Of a stretch of DNA of 64,000 bases, positions 51,012-60,181 are shown in pieces. How positions within the stretch are numbered: position 1 is the first letter of the stretch; each line of letters opens with the position of its first letter. The translations under genes were made by a program, and so were the position numbers. The stretch is taken from assembly GCA_021846685.1 (NCBI GenBank), contig JAJZWL010000001.1, positions 1 to 64,000 on the forward strand, in the 5' to 3' direction. Below the pieces are notes generated by a model. It saw only the letters and a list, made by a program, of their open reading frames with translations. It was not told where the DNA came from and made no database searches. Origin of the DNA: a bacterium. GTDB taxonomy: Bacteria > Patescibacteria > Dojkabacteria > JAKAPS01 > JAJZLI01.

Positions 51012-52596
51012 TATAGTTAAAAAGTATGGTAAATCCTGGATTTACAGTATTCTCGAAATTTGAAATAGGCATGTTTAATTTAGAAAAATCAGAAGCTGAA
51101 TGTATATTATTTTCTAGCTGTATTATTTGTGATTGTGTCTGTGCATTACCCTCTATTCTTATTTGCCATACAGCCTGAGACCCTTTGCCTATATTCTGTA
51201 TATCTAGATTATTAAGATATACTCCGTTTGGAACAAGATTTGATATTTGTTCTATGACATAAGACCATTTATTTTGTGCCTTATATGTATTTGTTAATGT
51301 AGAAAGGTTTGAGTTCATGGTATTTATAGTTGACGAAACACCTTTATATTTAGGGTTATTGAGCTGTGACTGATAAAAACTTATTTGATGATTTATTCCT
51401 GATATCTCTATGTTGTTAGTTATTGATAAAAAGACAAATATAATTGACAGTAAAAGTGTGTTGAATAGAAGTATCTTTAATGTAGATAATCCAAATTTCA
51501 AGAAATAAGATTCAATAGTTTTTACTTTTTGTTTTTTTGGAAGTAAATTTATATATGTTGAAGATGAAATTTTATTTAAAAGTTCTATTCCTATTATTGG
51601 TATATATGGTGAAATTTGTTGATGTTTTTCCCATTGCAATATTGGATAAATTTTAATATTAATCTTTGCTTTTTCAACAGAAACTTTGCTCATTTCTTGA
51701 ATTTTTTCTAAAACTCCGTCAATAGAAGCTGTTTCTCCATAAATATATATTTTTTTTATTCTGTCTTCGCCATAAAAATTCAAAGATTTTTTTAATTCTT
51801 GGTCTACTTGTACAAAAAGGCTTTCTATATGTTTGCTAAATTCAATATCTTTACTTTTTATTCCATTTTTCAATAAATATTCCTCGATTTTTTCATCATT
51901 AAGTTTTAAGTATTCACCTACAGTCTTGGTAATTTGATTTAATCCAAAGTAAAAAGAAGTGGAAAATTGAATGGCATCCTTTTTATTAATAGCAATGTTG
52001 GTAATACTTTTTCCCATATCTAAAAGCAAATAATCATCATTTTCTGTATTTAGAGTTATAGCCCTGAGAGCAGATTGAGCTCTTGATTCAAACATTAAGG
52101 GGACTATTTTTGCAAGTTTTAAAGTTTCTGTAAAAGAATCCGCACTCTCTTTAGCTACAGCTGTAACTATGACTTCATAATTTTGATCATCTTCGGACAG
52201 TACATCATAAGTCCAATATATCTCTTCTTCTTTCATTGGTATTAGTGTTGGAAGTTGAAATTGAATTGCTTTTTCTATTTTTTTAAATTCTACTTTAGGA
52301 ATTTTTACAATTTGGGAGTATATCTGGTCATCTGGAAGTATAACTACTGCAAAATGAGTTTTAATTTTTTTAGGATTTTTTTTAGAAATAATTATTTTTA
52401 ACTTTTCTATAACAGCATCGGGTTGCCTTATTATTCCAGCAATAAAGGTAGAAGCAGGAAGTTCTTCTTCTCCTATATTTACTAATGTGTAATGGTCTTT
52501 CTTTTTTTTAAATTCTGCAACCTTAACAGAACCAGAAGAGATATCTATACCAAAGACTTCTTCTCTTTTTATTATATTTTTGAGCAGACTTTCCAT
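51004..52596 (-). CDS. pilM: PilM-PilN fusion, type IV pilus assembly
   Basis: This 530-residue protein has two parts. Residues 1-345 form the PilM actin-like ATPase fold (GIDISSGSVKVAEFKKK at the start; YLLLDMGKSITNIAINKK as a phosphate loop). From about residue 348 the sequence reads YINLLPKKQKV, the PilN signature that normally binds PilM, then a TM helix and a PilN periplasmic domain with coiled coil. Fusion of these two partners places the PilM-PilN contact in one chain. It couples with pilO by an 8-nt overlap. Confidence 0.85.
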   Translation of the reverse strand: MESLLKNIIKREEVFGIDISSGSVKVAEFKKKKDHYTLVNIGEEELPASTFIAGIIRQPDAVIEKLKIIISKKNPKKIKTHFAVVILPDDQIYSQIVKIPKVEFKKIEKAIQFQLPTLIPMKEEEIYWTYDVLSEDDQNYEVIVTAVAKESADSFTETLKLAKIVPLMFESRAQSALRAITLNTENDDYLLLDMGKSITNIAINKKDAIQFSTSFYFGLNQITKTVGEYLKLNDEKIEEYLLKNGIKSKDIEFSKHIESLFVQVDQELKKSLNFYGEDRIKKIYIYGETASIDGVLEKIQEMSKVSVEKAKINIKIYPILQWEKHQQISPYIPIIGIELLNKISSSTYINLLPKKQKVKTIESYFLKFGLSTLKILLFNTLLLSIIFVFLSITNNIEISGINHQISFYQSQLNNPKYKGVSSTINTMNSNLSTLTNTYKAQNKWSYVIEQISNLVPNGVYLNNLDIQNIGKGSQAVWQIRIEGNAQTQSQIIQLENNIHSASDFSKLNMPISNFENTVNPGFTILFNYNE

Positions 52597-52637
52597 ATAT
52601 CTATATATTACATTATTTTTACATTTTAGTTAACGTC

Positions 52638-54071
52638 TTAATTTATTTCATTCCAGGAAAGTATTTTTGTTGTTCCTGTTGTAAAGTTAAATCCTGTAGT
52701 TTCTTTTATTATAGTTGGATCTAGAGTGATCTGTGTCCCTGGTATGTAATTATAATCATTATAATATAAGTTATTTATCTTAATCTTTCCTCCTGCCCAA
52801 ATAGCTCCATTTACATTTATTGTTCCTGTACCATCTCCAGGTGTTATATCTGACGAAGAATCTATATCATCATTTATCGATATATTTCCAGGTGAAAAAA
52901 TAATTCCTGTTACATTAAAAGTTAAATTTGATCCATTTTCTCCTATAAATATTCCCTGATTTCCTGCAATTAATGCTGGTAAATACTTTCCTGTAGAAGG
53001 TGAGTAAGGTGAAGTATCTATAAAACTAGCATTTGTAGATAATTTATTCTTTACAAAAAGGGAGGAATTTGTAAAATTATACGTTATTGGGTTTCCACCA
53101 CTATCTGTACTAGGGAGATTTAGTCCATTAGCATTAATATAGTATATTCCTGCAGGCGGTTTGATAGTATCGACTCCTGAAGAAATAGTAGAATAATTAT
53201 TTAAATAAGATATAAAACTAGGTTGGCTACTAAAGTAAGTTCCATTTGTCTTTGCAAGTGTAATCCATTGAGCAAAAGGAAATGTAGGTAAATTAATTGA
53301 AGGTGGGGGTGAAAGAGCTACTTCAGAACCTATTGTAGAATTAGAGATAAAGCAAGAAGCAGAGCCTCCTATTGTATTTGCACAACTTAATTCTCCTGCA
53401 AGGTTAGAGGAGTATATCCAGCTAAATAAAAAACTTGAGTTTAAATTTACGATTGATGATGTATTTGTATCGTTTACTTGATAGAAATAATTTCCAAATC
53501 CACCTCCATTACCTACTGCATTTACGTTTGTGGAATTAAAATTTACCTGATAAAGTTGAAGCTCGTTATTTGATTGTACATTTCCTTGTGTTTGAAACCA
53601 TTCTCCATAAATAGTGTTATTTGCAAAAAGTGCATAATTTAATATTGCAGGATTTTGCCCTAATTGTATAACTACTTTTAGACTTCTTTGGATTTCTATT
53701 TTTGTAGTACTTCCAGTTTGGTATGATTGTGCTGTAGAAACTAATGTCGCTTGTTCTGGGGACACAGAAGTGTTGTATGTGACACTTACTGAGTCGGTAG
53801 CATTTATTTGTGTATCAATAGGGGATGTGAATGTGCCACCAGTATAACTTGTTCCTGTTTGTCCAATTTGTAGCATAGCATTCTCTATTCCTGATTCTGC
53901 CAAGTACTTTACTTGAGAATCTAATATATCATTTTGAGATAATTGATACTCAGAAGTTGCTATTGATAGGATTGTTGTCATTACAGTCAAAAGTACTGCA
54001 GTAAGAACTATAATAGCTATTATAGCTGCTTGTCCTTTATTATTGTCTTCTTTGTGTTGCTGTTGTTTCAT
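52638..54071 (-). CDS. Minor pilin, PilX/GspK-like
   Basis: This 477-residue protein has the leader KGQAAIIAIIVLTAVLL and a hydrophobic helix. The AESGIENAMLQ motif typical of the PilX/GspK minor pilin group follows, then a large Ser/Asn/Gly-rich head. It lacks Glu at +5 (A-A-I-I-A), a GspK-like trait that fits a tip position. It overlaps the upstream pilin-like gene by 32 nt. Confidence 0.75.
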   Translation of the reverse strand: MKQQQHKEDNNKGQAAIIAIIVLTAVLLTVMTTILSIATSEYQLSQNDILDSQVKYLAESGIENAMLQIGQTGTSYTGGTFTSPIDTQINATDSVSVTYNTSVSPEQATLVSTAQSYQTGSTTKIEIQRSLKVVIQLGQNPAILNYALFANNTIYGEWFQTQGNVQSNNELQLYQVNFNSTNVNAVGNGGGFGNYFYQVNDTNTSSIVNLNSSFLFSWIYSSNLAGELSCANTIGGSASCFISNSTIGSEVALSPPPSINLPTFPFAQWITLAKTNGTYFSSQPSFISYLNNYSTISSGVDTIKPPAGIYYINANGLNLPSTDSGGNPITYNFTNSSLFVKNKLSTNASFIDTSPYSPSTGKYLPALIAGNQGIFIGENGSNLTFNVTGIIFSPGNISINDDIDSSSDITPGDGTGTINVNGAIWAGGKIKINNLYYNDYNYIPGTQITLDPTIIKETTGFNFTTGTTKILSWNEIN

Positions 54072-54540
54072 ATGTTTTTTTAGTTATAATACCACTTGTT
54101 CCTACATTAGATTCTGTAATTGTAATAAATACTGTAGGAGAAAGCCCCGTATTAGCTTCTTCTTTAAATGAAATATTGTAAGTATAGATGTTTGATGATG
54201 ATATTTGAGTTGGTGTATTTGTATTATTTTGTGAATATATAGTTCCTCCCGATGAATAGTAAGTTACTTTATTTCCTCCTGTATCTGTTTGTATGACAAG
54301 CTTGTTAGTAGTTGTGTTTGTAGGATTTGGAGTCAAGACTTGATAAGCGTCCTCTATTGATTGTGTCATAGTTTTCATACTTATTCTTACGGTGTCATTT
54401 GAATTGGCAATTGTTGTTATTTTATTCTGGGTAGATATTAAGTCTATAAGTATAGTAGTTGTAACTATGATTATTAATCCTAATATTAGTACATAAAGGA
54501 TTGTTTCTATTAATGTTTGACCTCTATTACCCATATTCAT
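54040..54540 (-). CDS. Minor pilin, PilW/PulJ-like
   Basis: This 166-residue prepilin has leader NRGQTLIETILYVL with Glu at +5, a hydrophobic helix and a Thr/Asn-rich head. It is part of the minor pilin group that primes pilus assembly. It sits 1 nt downstream of the PilV-like gene and overlaps the PilX-like gene. Confidence 0.75.
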   Translation of the reverse strand: MNMGNRGQTLIETILYVLILGLIIIVTTTILIDLISTQNKITTIANSNDTVRISMKTMTQSIEDAYQVLTPNPTNTTTNKLVIQTDTGGNKVTYYSSGGTIYSQNNTNTPTQISSSNIYTYNISFKEEANTGLSPTVFITITESNVGTSGIITKKTYETTATQRRQ

Positions 54541-54541
54541 A

Positions 54542-55039
54542 TTAAAAAGCTTGCCAATTAGTTAAATATTCTGTCTCAGAATAAGAAAAATTCTGACCAT
54601 AAGATGTAAAGGTTACATTTGCAGTAACCTCCATTGAATTAGGATCTACTGGAGATGTAGTATTCGTGGTAAAAGTATTTGAATTTGATCTATAAGCAGG
54701 AGCAATTTGAATATCTATTGTATACTCATTATAAGTTTCTTTTCCTGGGACAAGTACCCAACCTTGTAGTATATGAGGAGGGGTATTTGTAGGATTATAT
54801 TGAAGATAATATGTTCCTGCTAAAGTCAGATCTGACCAAGATTGATTCTGGACAGCATAGAGGCTTTCTATTTGTTGCTGTAGTAGATATTTTGCTTCTA
54901 ATTTTTGTTTTGAAATTTCTATAGATTTGTATACTAGTTGTACTGCAAATAGAGAAGATCCAAATACTATAGCAATAATAGTTATTGTTAATAGTAGTTC
55001 TATAAATGCTTGTCCTTTGTTATTAATATACTGCTCCAT
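54542..55039 (-). CDS. Minor pilin, PilV-like
   Basis: This 165-residue prepilin has leader NNKGQAFIELLLTITIIAIV with Glu at +5, then a coiled helix (LEAKYLLQQQIESLY) and a Thr/Asn-rich head. It lies between the PilW/PulJ-like and FimT-like genes, overlapping the latter by 17 nt. Confidence 0.75.
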   Translation of the reverse strand: MEQYINNKGQAFIELLLTITIIAIVFGSSLFAVQLVYKSIEISKQKLEAKYLLQQQIESLYAVQNQSWSDLTLAGTYYLQYNPTNTPPHILQGWVLVPGKETYNEYTIDIQIAPAYRSNSNTFTTNTTSPVDPNSMEVTANVTFTSYGQNFSYSETEYLTNWQAF

Positions 55040-55475
55040 TATTATTAATATTCATTACGATAAAATAAGAAGGATTTCCTATATCAAAGGATACCCCAGT
55101 ATTTGTTAGTTGTCCATTTACGGAATTAAATATAATAGGATTATTATCTGCTGGTGAAAGGTTATAAAGTGTTACTTCTGGGGGAAAGTAGTAAGTGTCA
55201 TTCAAGCTGTTAGTTGAAGAGTAGCTTCCTCCTGGAAAGATTGTAATTTGATTACTTTGAAACTCAATCCCATATTGGCTATATCCGTCTAAATTATTCA
55301 TTGCATTGTCTTGAGCTTTTTTTACAATTGAATATATCATTTGATTGGAAGAGTCTACATTTATATGAGACATTAGAGATAAATATGAAAATCCTATCAT
55401 GAGAGCAAGTATTCCCAATATGGTTATGACTATTAAAATTTCAATTAAGGTAAAACCTTTATTTTGTTGGTACAT
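55023..55475 (-). CDS. Minor pilin, FimT/GspH-like
   Basis: The ATG at 55475 gives a normal prepilin (YQQNKGFTLIEILIVITIL) and is preferred to the GTG 15 nt upstream; GGAGGA sits just before it. The 150-residue protein has Glu at +5 and a GspH/FimT-like beta head. It overlaps the end of pilC by 17 nt. Confidence 0.82.
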   Translation of the reverse strand: MYQQNKGFTLIEILIVITILGILALMIGFSYLSLMSHINVDSSNQMIYSIVKKAQDNAMNNLDGYSQYGIEFQSNQITIFPGGSYSSTNSLNDTYYFPPEVTLYNLSPADNNPIIFNSVNGQLTNTGVSFDIGNPSYFIVMNINNNGAVY

Positions 55476-56715
55476 TTCCTCCGGCTCCACTTGCGGCTGA
55501 AGTACCAGCTGTTTTTCCGATACTTCCAGTCATTTGATATATAGGCATTATTACAGAAAGTGCTATAAGCAAAACTCCTCCTCCCATTACGAACAGCATA
55601 AGCGGTTCTATTATTACAGAAAGGTTTGCAAGTGTATCATCTACTTGATTTTGATAGAATTCACTAACAGAAAGAAGCATTTCTGAGGTATTTCCTGTTT
55701 TATCTCCAACTGCAATCATTCTTGTGGCTAGATTAGGAAAGAGTTTCGGATATTTAGATAATGTAGGAGATATTTGATCTCCTTTTTCAACATTCCGTTC
55801 TAACTCATCGATTATTTTTTTGTAAGCTTCATTTGAAACTGTATCTCTTACTATTGTTATAGATTGATTTATAGGAATCCCACTTTTCAAGAGATTTCCT
55901 AGTGTTCTTGCAAAATTTATAATATTTATTTTTTTTATTATGTCTCCAATAATAGGGATTTTTATAGAGATCACATTCCAAATATATTTTGCCTGAGGAA
56001 GTTTTAAGAGAGCTCTGGCAGCTATTATTAGAATGATAACTACTATTAAAACTTCTACTCCATATCCTGTTAGTATGTTAGATACATCTATCATTATTTG
56101 AGTAGGTAAAGGTAGTGTCATTCCACTTCCTTTAAACATTGTATTTAATTGAGGAAAAACAAAAATAATAAGGCCAATACTTACAACAAGCATGATACTC
56201 ATTATTATTACTGGATACATCATAGCGCTTTTTACTTTTTTTCTGAGTTCATAACTTTTTTGTACTTGGTCTTTGATAAGATTTGTATTCTCTGCAATGC
56301 TTCCACTTGTTTCTCCTATCTCCATCATTTTTATTATTAATGGTGAAAATATCTTGGGATATTTTTTCATAGAGTCTGAGAGTTTATTTCCAGATTCAAC
56401 ATTATATTTAAGATCCTCTATTACTTGTTTAAATATTTTTGTTTCAGCATCTTGTACCAAGGAGTCTAGAGTTTCAGATAAAGAGAGTCCTGCATTAAGC
56501 ATTTTTCCCATATGGTCAAAAAAAAGTAATTTTTCTACTAATTTAACACTTCCTTTAGATGCATTTTTAACTTTAGCTTTCTCTTCATCTATAGAAAGTA
56601 TAGTTAGACCATCTGATCGAATAATCTCTAAGGCCTCATCTTTTCCTCCTGCGCTAACAGATCCATTTTTAATATTTCCTTCTTGATCTGTAGCTTCATA
56701 AATAAACTCTGACAT
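55459..56715 (-). CDS. pilC: Type IV pilus inner-membrane platform PilC
   Basis: This 418-residue GspF-family protein has two cytosolic helical domains (GLSLSETLDSL near residue 80 and a repeat near 280 with NLLKSGIPINQSI), separated by the TM helices. The family motifs GETSGSI and GDKTGNTSEML are present. It couples PilB rotation to pilin polymerisation. It is the first gene of the minus-strand pilus operon; TATATT lies 6 nt before its ATG. Confidence 0.92.
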   Translation of the reverse strand: MSEFIYEATDQEGNIKNGSVSAGGKDEALEIIRSDGLTILSIDEEKAKVKNASKGSVKLVEKLLFFDHMGKMLNAGLSLSETLDSLVQDAETKIFKQVIEDLKYNVESGNKLSDSMKKYPKIFSPLIIKMMEIGETSGSIAENTNLIKDQVQKSYELRKKVKSAMMYPVIIMSIMLVVSIGLIIFVFPQLNTMFKGSGMTLPLPTQIMIDVSNILTGYGVEVLIVVIILIIAARALLKLPQAKYIWNVISIKIPIIGDIIKKINIINFARTLGNLLKSGIPINQSITIVRDTVSNEAYKKIIDELERNVEKGDQISPTLSKYPKLFPNLATRMIAVGDKTGNTSEMLLSVSEFYQNQVDDTLANLSVIIEPLMLFVMGGGVLLIALSVIMPIYQMTGSIGKTAGTSAASGAGGNVPTK

Positions 56716-56768
56716 ATATAAAATATATCTATTTTATGTAACAAAAGCAAGGAGTATATAATTTATGA

Positions 56769-56774
56769 TATAAT
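56769..56774 (+). promoter_or_regulatory. Extended -10 of the GGDEF gene
   Basis: TGA-TATAAT, then exactly 7 nt, then ATG at 56782. Predicted leaderless. Confidence 0.6.
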
Positions 56775-56781
56775 TTGTGCT

Positions 56782-57438
56782 ATGGAAAATAAAGGAAAAA
56801 GTACACCTGAAGATGAGTTGTTATTAATTGAAGTAACAAGACTAAGAGAAGAGAATGACTCATTAAGACGTGAGCTTAAAAGGGTGACTGAATTATACGA
56901 TTTAAGTCAACAAGGTATAAGAGGCACTCAAAATCAAATTTTTGAAAAGCAACTTGAAAGATTGAGGCGTGATAATCAAATTGATAAAATGACCGGTGTT
57001 TTTAATAACAATTATATTGAAGATACTGAAGTAAAAAAGAAATTAGAAGCTTTATCTAGAGAGGGTATACTTTTTGGAATTATTTTTTTAGATTTAAATG
57101 ACTTAAAGGTAATTAATGATAGTAAAGGTCATGGTGAAGGGGATCAATATATTAAATTTGCTGCACAGTCTTTATTAGGAGCTGTTTCCTCTAGAGATAT
57201 TGTTGTAAGAAAGGGGGGTGATGAATTCATAGTTATAGTCAATGCATTGGATTCTACTACAGCAGGAGATATTTTGGTTGTTATTGAAAATAGAGTAAAA
57301 AATTCTCTTTTAGAAAAAAATGTAAAGGCCTCTTTAGGGGTTGCTCTATCTGCAGATTGTGATCATAATGTACAAGAGACTATAAATTTAGCAGATCAAA
57401 GAATGTATGCAGAAAAAAGGAAATCTAAGAAAAAATAA
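56782..57438 (+). CDS. GGDEF-domain protein, probable diguanylate cyclase
   Basis: This 218-residue cytoplasmic protein has an N-terminal coiled coil (about residues 15-60). The GGDEF domain has LDLNDLKVINDSKGHGEGDQ and an intact RKGGDEF near residues 143-149, the catalytic loop that binds GTP and metal. It would make cyclic di-GMP. No TM or sensor domain is attached. It overlaps the next gene by 32 nt in another frame. Cyclase activity is expected but no c-di-GMP target is visible in the window. Confidence 0.85.
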   Translation: MENKGKSTPEDELLLIEVTRLREENDSLRRELKRVTELYDLSQQGIRGTQNQIFEKQLERLRRDNQIDKMTGVFNNNYIEDTEVKKKLEALSREGILFGIIFLDLNDLKVINDSKGHGEGDQYIKFAAQSLLGAVSSRDIVVRKGGDEFIVIVNALDSTTAGDILVVIENRVKNSLLEKNVKASLGVALSADCDHNVQETINLADQRMYAEKRKSKKK

Positions 57439-58663
57439 GAGAGTAGTAATTTTAGGAGGAGGTTTTGGAGGAGTAAATTTATATAAAAATCTTCATGCAC
57501 TAATGCATAATGAAGGCGATAATCTTGAGTTTATAATCATTTCAGATAATAATTATTTTTTATTTACTCCTTTGTTGCATGAAGTTGCAACAGGAAGTTT
57601 ATCTCCAGGGGATATAACTTCGGCATTGCGTGAAAATTTTTCATGTTGTATAAGAGAGATAATTTTAGAAAAAGTAATTTCCATTGATGCATATAAGAAA
57701 AAAATAGTTCTTAAAAACGAAAGTATATCTTTTGATTATTTAGTAATAGCAACTGGTGCTTCAGTTAATTTTTGGGGAATTGAGGGTGCCGAAAGATATG
57801 CTATTCCTCTGAAAGATATAAAAGATGCAATAAAATTAAAAAATCAGATAATTTCAACTTTTGAATTAGCAAATGAATTAAAAAAGAAGACTATTAAGAT
57901 AGTTCTGGTAGGGGGAGGCGCTACTGGAATAGAGTTAGCTGTTGAAATTTTCGAATTTGGGCAAGAGATGAAGCCTTTTTATGAAAATTTAAAGGTAGAA
58001 GATACAAGGATAATAGTCGAAGTATTAAATTCTTCAGAAGAAATAGTTCCTGGTTTTTCTCAAAAAGTCAGGAATAAAATAATGACAACACTCTCAAAGG
58101 AAGGAAGTGATATATTTATTAAAACAGATTCAAATGTAAAAAAAGTAAATGAGAAAGAGGTTATTTTGTCAGATGGAAAGAAAGTTAACTATGATGTATT
58201 AGTTTGGTCAGCAGGGGTTAAACCCAATACGCCAGAAATAAATATAGATTCTGTAAAAAACACAGAAAAAATAAAAGTAAATAAATTTTTTAATATAGAG
58301 CCTTTTAAGAATATATTCTCTATTGGAGATGTTTCTGAATTTACTGATTATAATGGAAAATCATTGCCTCAGTTAGCTCAGGTTGCAACAGAGGAATCTA
58401 AAATATGTGCAGAAAATATTTATAGACTATATAAAAATAAAGACTTTATCCCTTTTGAGTATAAAGAAAAGGGTTTATTGTTATCATTAGGTAGGAATAA
58501 TGCAATAGTATCTATAAATACGATTGTGCTTACAGGAAAAACAGCTTGGATACTTTGGAAATTTATATACCTAGCTTTAATGTATGGGAGAGGATCTAGA
58601 ATAAGGCTTGTTTTAAAATGGATTTTAAATAGTATTTCAAAAAGAGATATCTCCAGAATTTAA
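57407..58663 (+). CDS. Type II NADH dehydrogenase-like flavoprotein
   Basis: This 418-residue protein has an FAD loop VVILGGGFGGVNLYKNL near residues 13-29, the NAD loop IVLVGGGATGIELAVEI near 165-181 and the FAD-end motif FKNIFSIGDVSEF near 300. The C-terminal amphipathic tail (FIYLALMYGRGSR) would anchor it to the membrane, as in NDH-2. It would move electrons from NADH to quinone or another acceptor without proton pumping. No other respiratory gene is seen here. The start codon lies inside the GGDEF gene. Confidence 0.87.
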   Translation: MQKKGNLRKNKRVVILGGGFGGVNLYKNLHALMHNEGDNLEFIIISDNNYFLFTPLLHEVATGSLSPGDITSALRENFSCCIREIILEKVISIDAYKKKIVLKNESISFDYLVIATGASVNFWGIEGAERYAIPLKDIKDAIKLKNQIISTFELANELKKKTIKIVLVGGGATGIELAVEIFEFGQEMKPFYENLKVEDTRIIVEVLNSSEEIVPGFSQKVRNKIMTTLSKEGSDIFIKTDSNVKKVNEKEVILSDGKKVNYDVLVWSAGVKPNTPEINIDSVKNTEKIKVNKFFNIEPFKNIFSIGDVSEFTDYNGKSLPQLAQVATEESKICAENIYRLYKNKDFIPFEYKEKGLLLSLGRNNAIVSINTIVLTGKTAWILWKFIYLALMYGRGSRIRLVLKWILNSISKRDISRI

Positions 58664-58753
58664 CACTCATATATAATAAATTGTAGTTGATATTATATAG
58701 TGATACACCAAATATAGTTTGCAAAATTTTCTGTTTTAGTATTTAATATTAAT

Positions 58754-60178
58754 ATGGATGATAATCTTATTCGAAAAACATTAGATTTTTATAATCCTTT
58801 TTGGAGAAATCGTTCATATCTAAATGATATACCTTTGCTTAGGAGAGATGTATATGATGAAGTATTTCAGTCGGTAAAAGATATTAAGCAGATTATATCT
58901 ATAACTGGACCAAGAAGAGTAGGGAAAACTACAATGTTGCGTCAAATTATAGCTGATCTTATTGAAGAATCTAATATAGATCCTCTTCAAATTTTATATA
59001 TATCTATGGATGATCCATATATTTATTCAAATTCTTCAGATTCTATTTTTTTTGATAGATTAATAGAAGTATATGAAAAATATATTTTAAGAGAAAAAAT
59101 TGGAGAAAAAAAGATCTATTTTCTTATAGATGAAATACATAAATTTAAAGATTGGCAATTATTTTTAAAAAAATACTATGACAGAGGTATTAATATAAAA
59201 TTTGTTATTTCAGGATCAGTAGAGCAATCTATATTAGGAAAAAGTAAAGAATCTTTAGCAGGGAGAATTAAAAATTTCAAGATATATACATTTTCTTTTT
59301 ATGAATATATTTTTTATAAACTTTCATTTGATGATAAAGTAGATATTGCAAAGAAAGAAATATTGTTAAAATTGATTTTTAAGATACATGAATTTAAATT
59401 GCATATTTTTTCAAATCCATTAGTTTTTTTCAATGAACTCTCAGAAGTACTCCCAGATTTTATTTTCTACGAAGATGAGGTTTTTACATATTTTTATGAA
59501 TATTTAATAATTGGAGGGTTTATAGAGAGCTGGAGTATGGAAGGTTCAGATATGCAATATGAATATCTATATCAGACTCAAATAGAAAAAGTTCTTTTGC
59601 AGGATATATACATACTTGAAGATATCAAGAATACAAAAACATTAGCAACTTTATTTTTTAAATTTTCCGAAAATTTTTCTTCAGAATATAGTTTAAATTC
59701 TTTAGTAAAGGACATGGGTGTTCATAGAGATACAATAGAAAGATACATTTCTCTTCTCAAAGATTCAAACTTAATATTTACCCTTTCTAAATATGGAGAA
59801 AATGCTAATAAAATATCTAATATTAAGATTTTCTTAGTAGATATAGGTATTAGGAATAGTATTTTAAAAATTAAAGAAGAAGAAATTATTGGCAATAAAG
59901 TTTTATTTTTTAAATACATTGAGAATCTGTCGATGTTATCCTTAATTAGGTATTCTTCAGCTCTTTCTATTAATTATTATAGAGAAAGAGATAAAGAGAT
60001 AAATTTTATACTTAATTATTCATCTAAAAAAATAGCTATAAATATCTCTGAAAGAAAAAAGAATGTATTTGAAAAATTTAAATTTGACTATATATTTAAT
60101 CTTTTAGATACAACTGAAATTTATAAGGATGAAAATGTTATATCTATTCCATATATTCTATTTTTACTTGTATTATAA
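58754..60178 (+). CDS. AAA ATPase with DUF4143-like domain
   Basis: This 474-residue protein has Walker A GPRRVGKTT near residues 55-63, Walker B IYFLIDEIHKF near 120 and an ISGSVEQSIL sensor-like stretch near 155. A C-terminal region holds a winged-helix-like SLVKDMGVHRDTIERYISLL and a nuclease-like end. It is the second member of this family here (the first is at 27277), but differs strongly in sequence. Its role is unknown. Confidence 0.8.
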   Translation: MDDNLIRKTLDFYNPFWRNRSYLNDIPLLRRDVYDEVFQSVKDIKQIISITGPRRVGKTTMLRQIIADLIEESNIDPLQILYISMDDPYIYSNSSDSIFFDRLIEVYEKYILREKIGEKKIYFLIDEIHKFKDWQLFLKKYYDRGINIKFVISGSVEQSILGKSKESLAGRIKNFKIYTFSFYEYIFYKLSFDDKVDIAKKEILLKLIFKIHEFKLHIFSNPLVFFNELSEVLPDFIFYEDEVFTYFYEYLIIGGFIESWSMEGSDMQYEYLYQTQIEKVLLQDIYILEDIKNTKTLATLFFKFSENFSSEYSLNSLVKDMGVHRDTIERYISLLKDSNLIFTLSKYGENANKISNIKIFLVDIGIRNSILKIKEEEIIGNKVLFFKYIENLSMLSLIRYSSALSINYYRERDKEINFILNYSSKKIAINISERKKNVFEKFKFDYIFNLLDTTEIYKDENVISIPYILFLLVL

Positions 60179-60181
60179 TAT

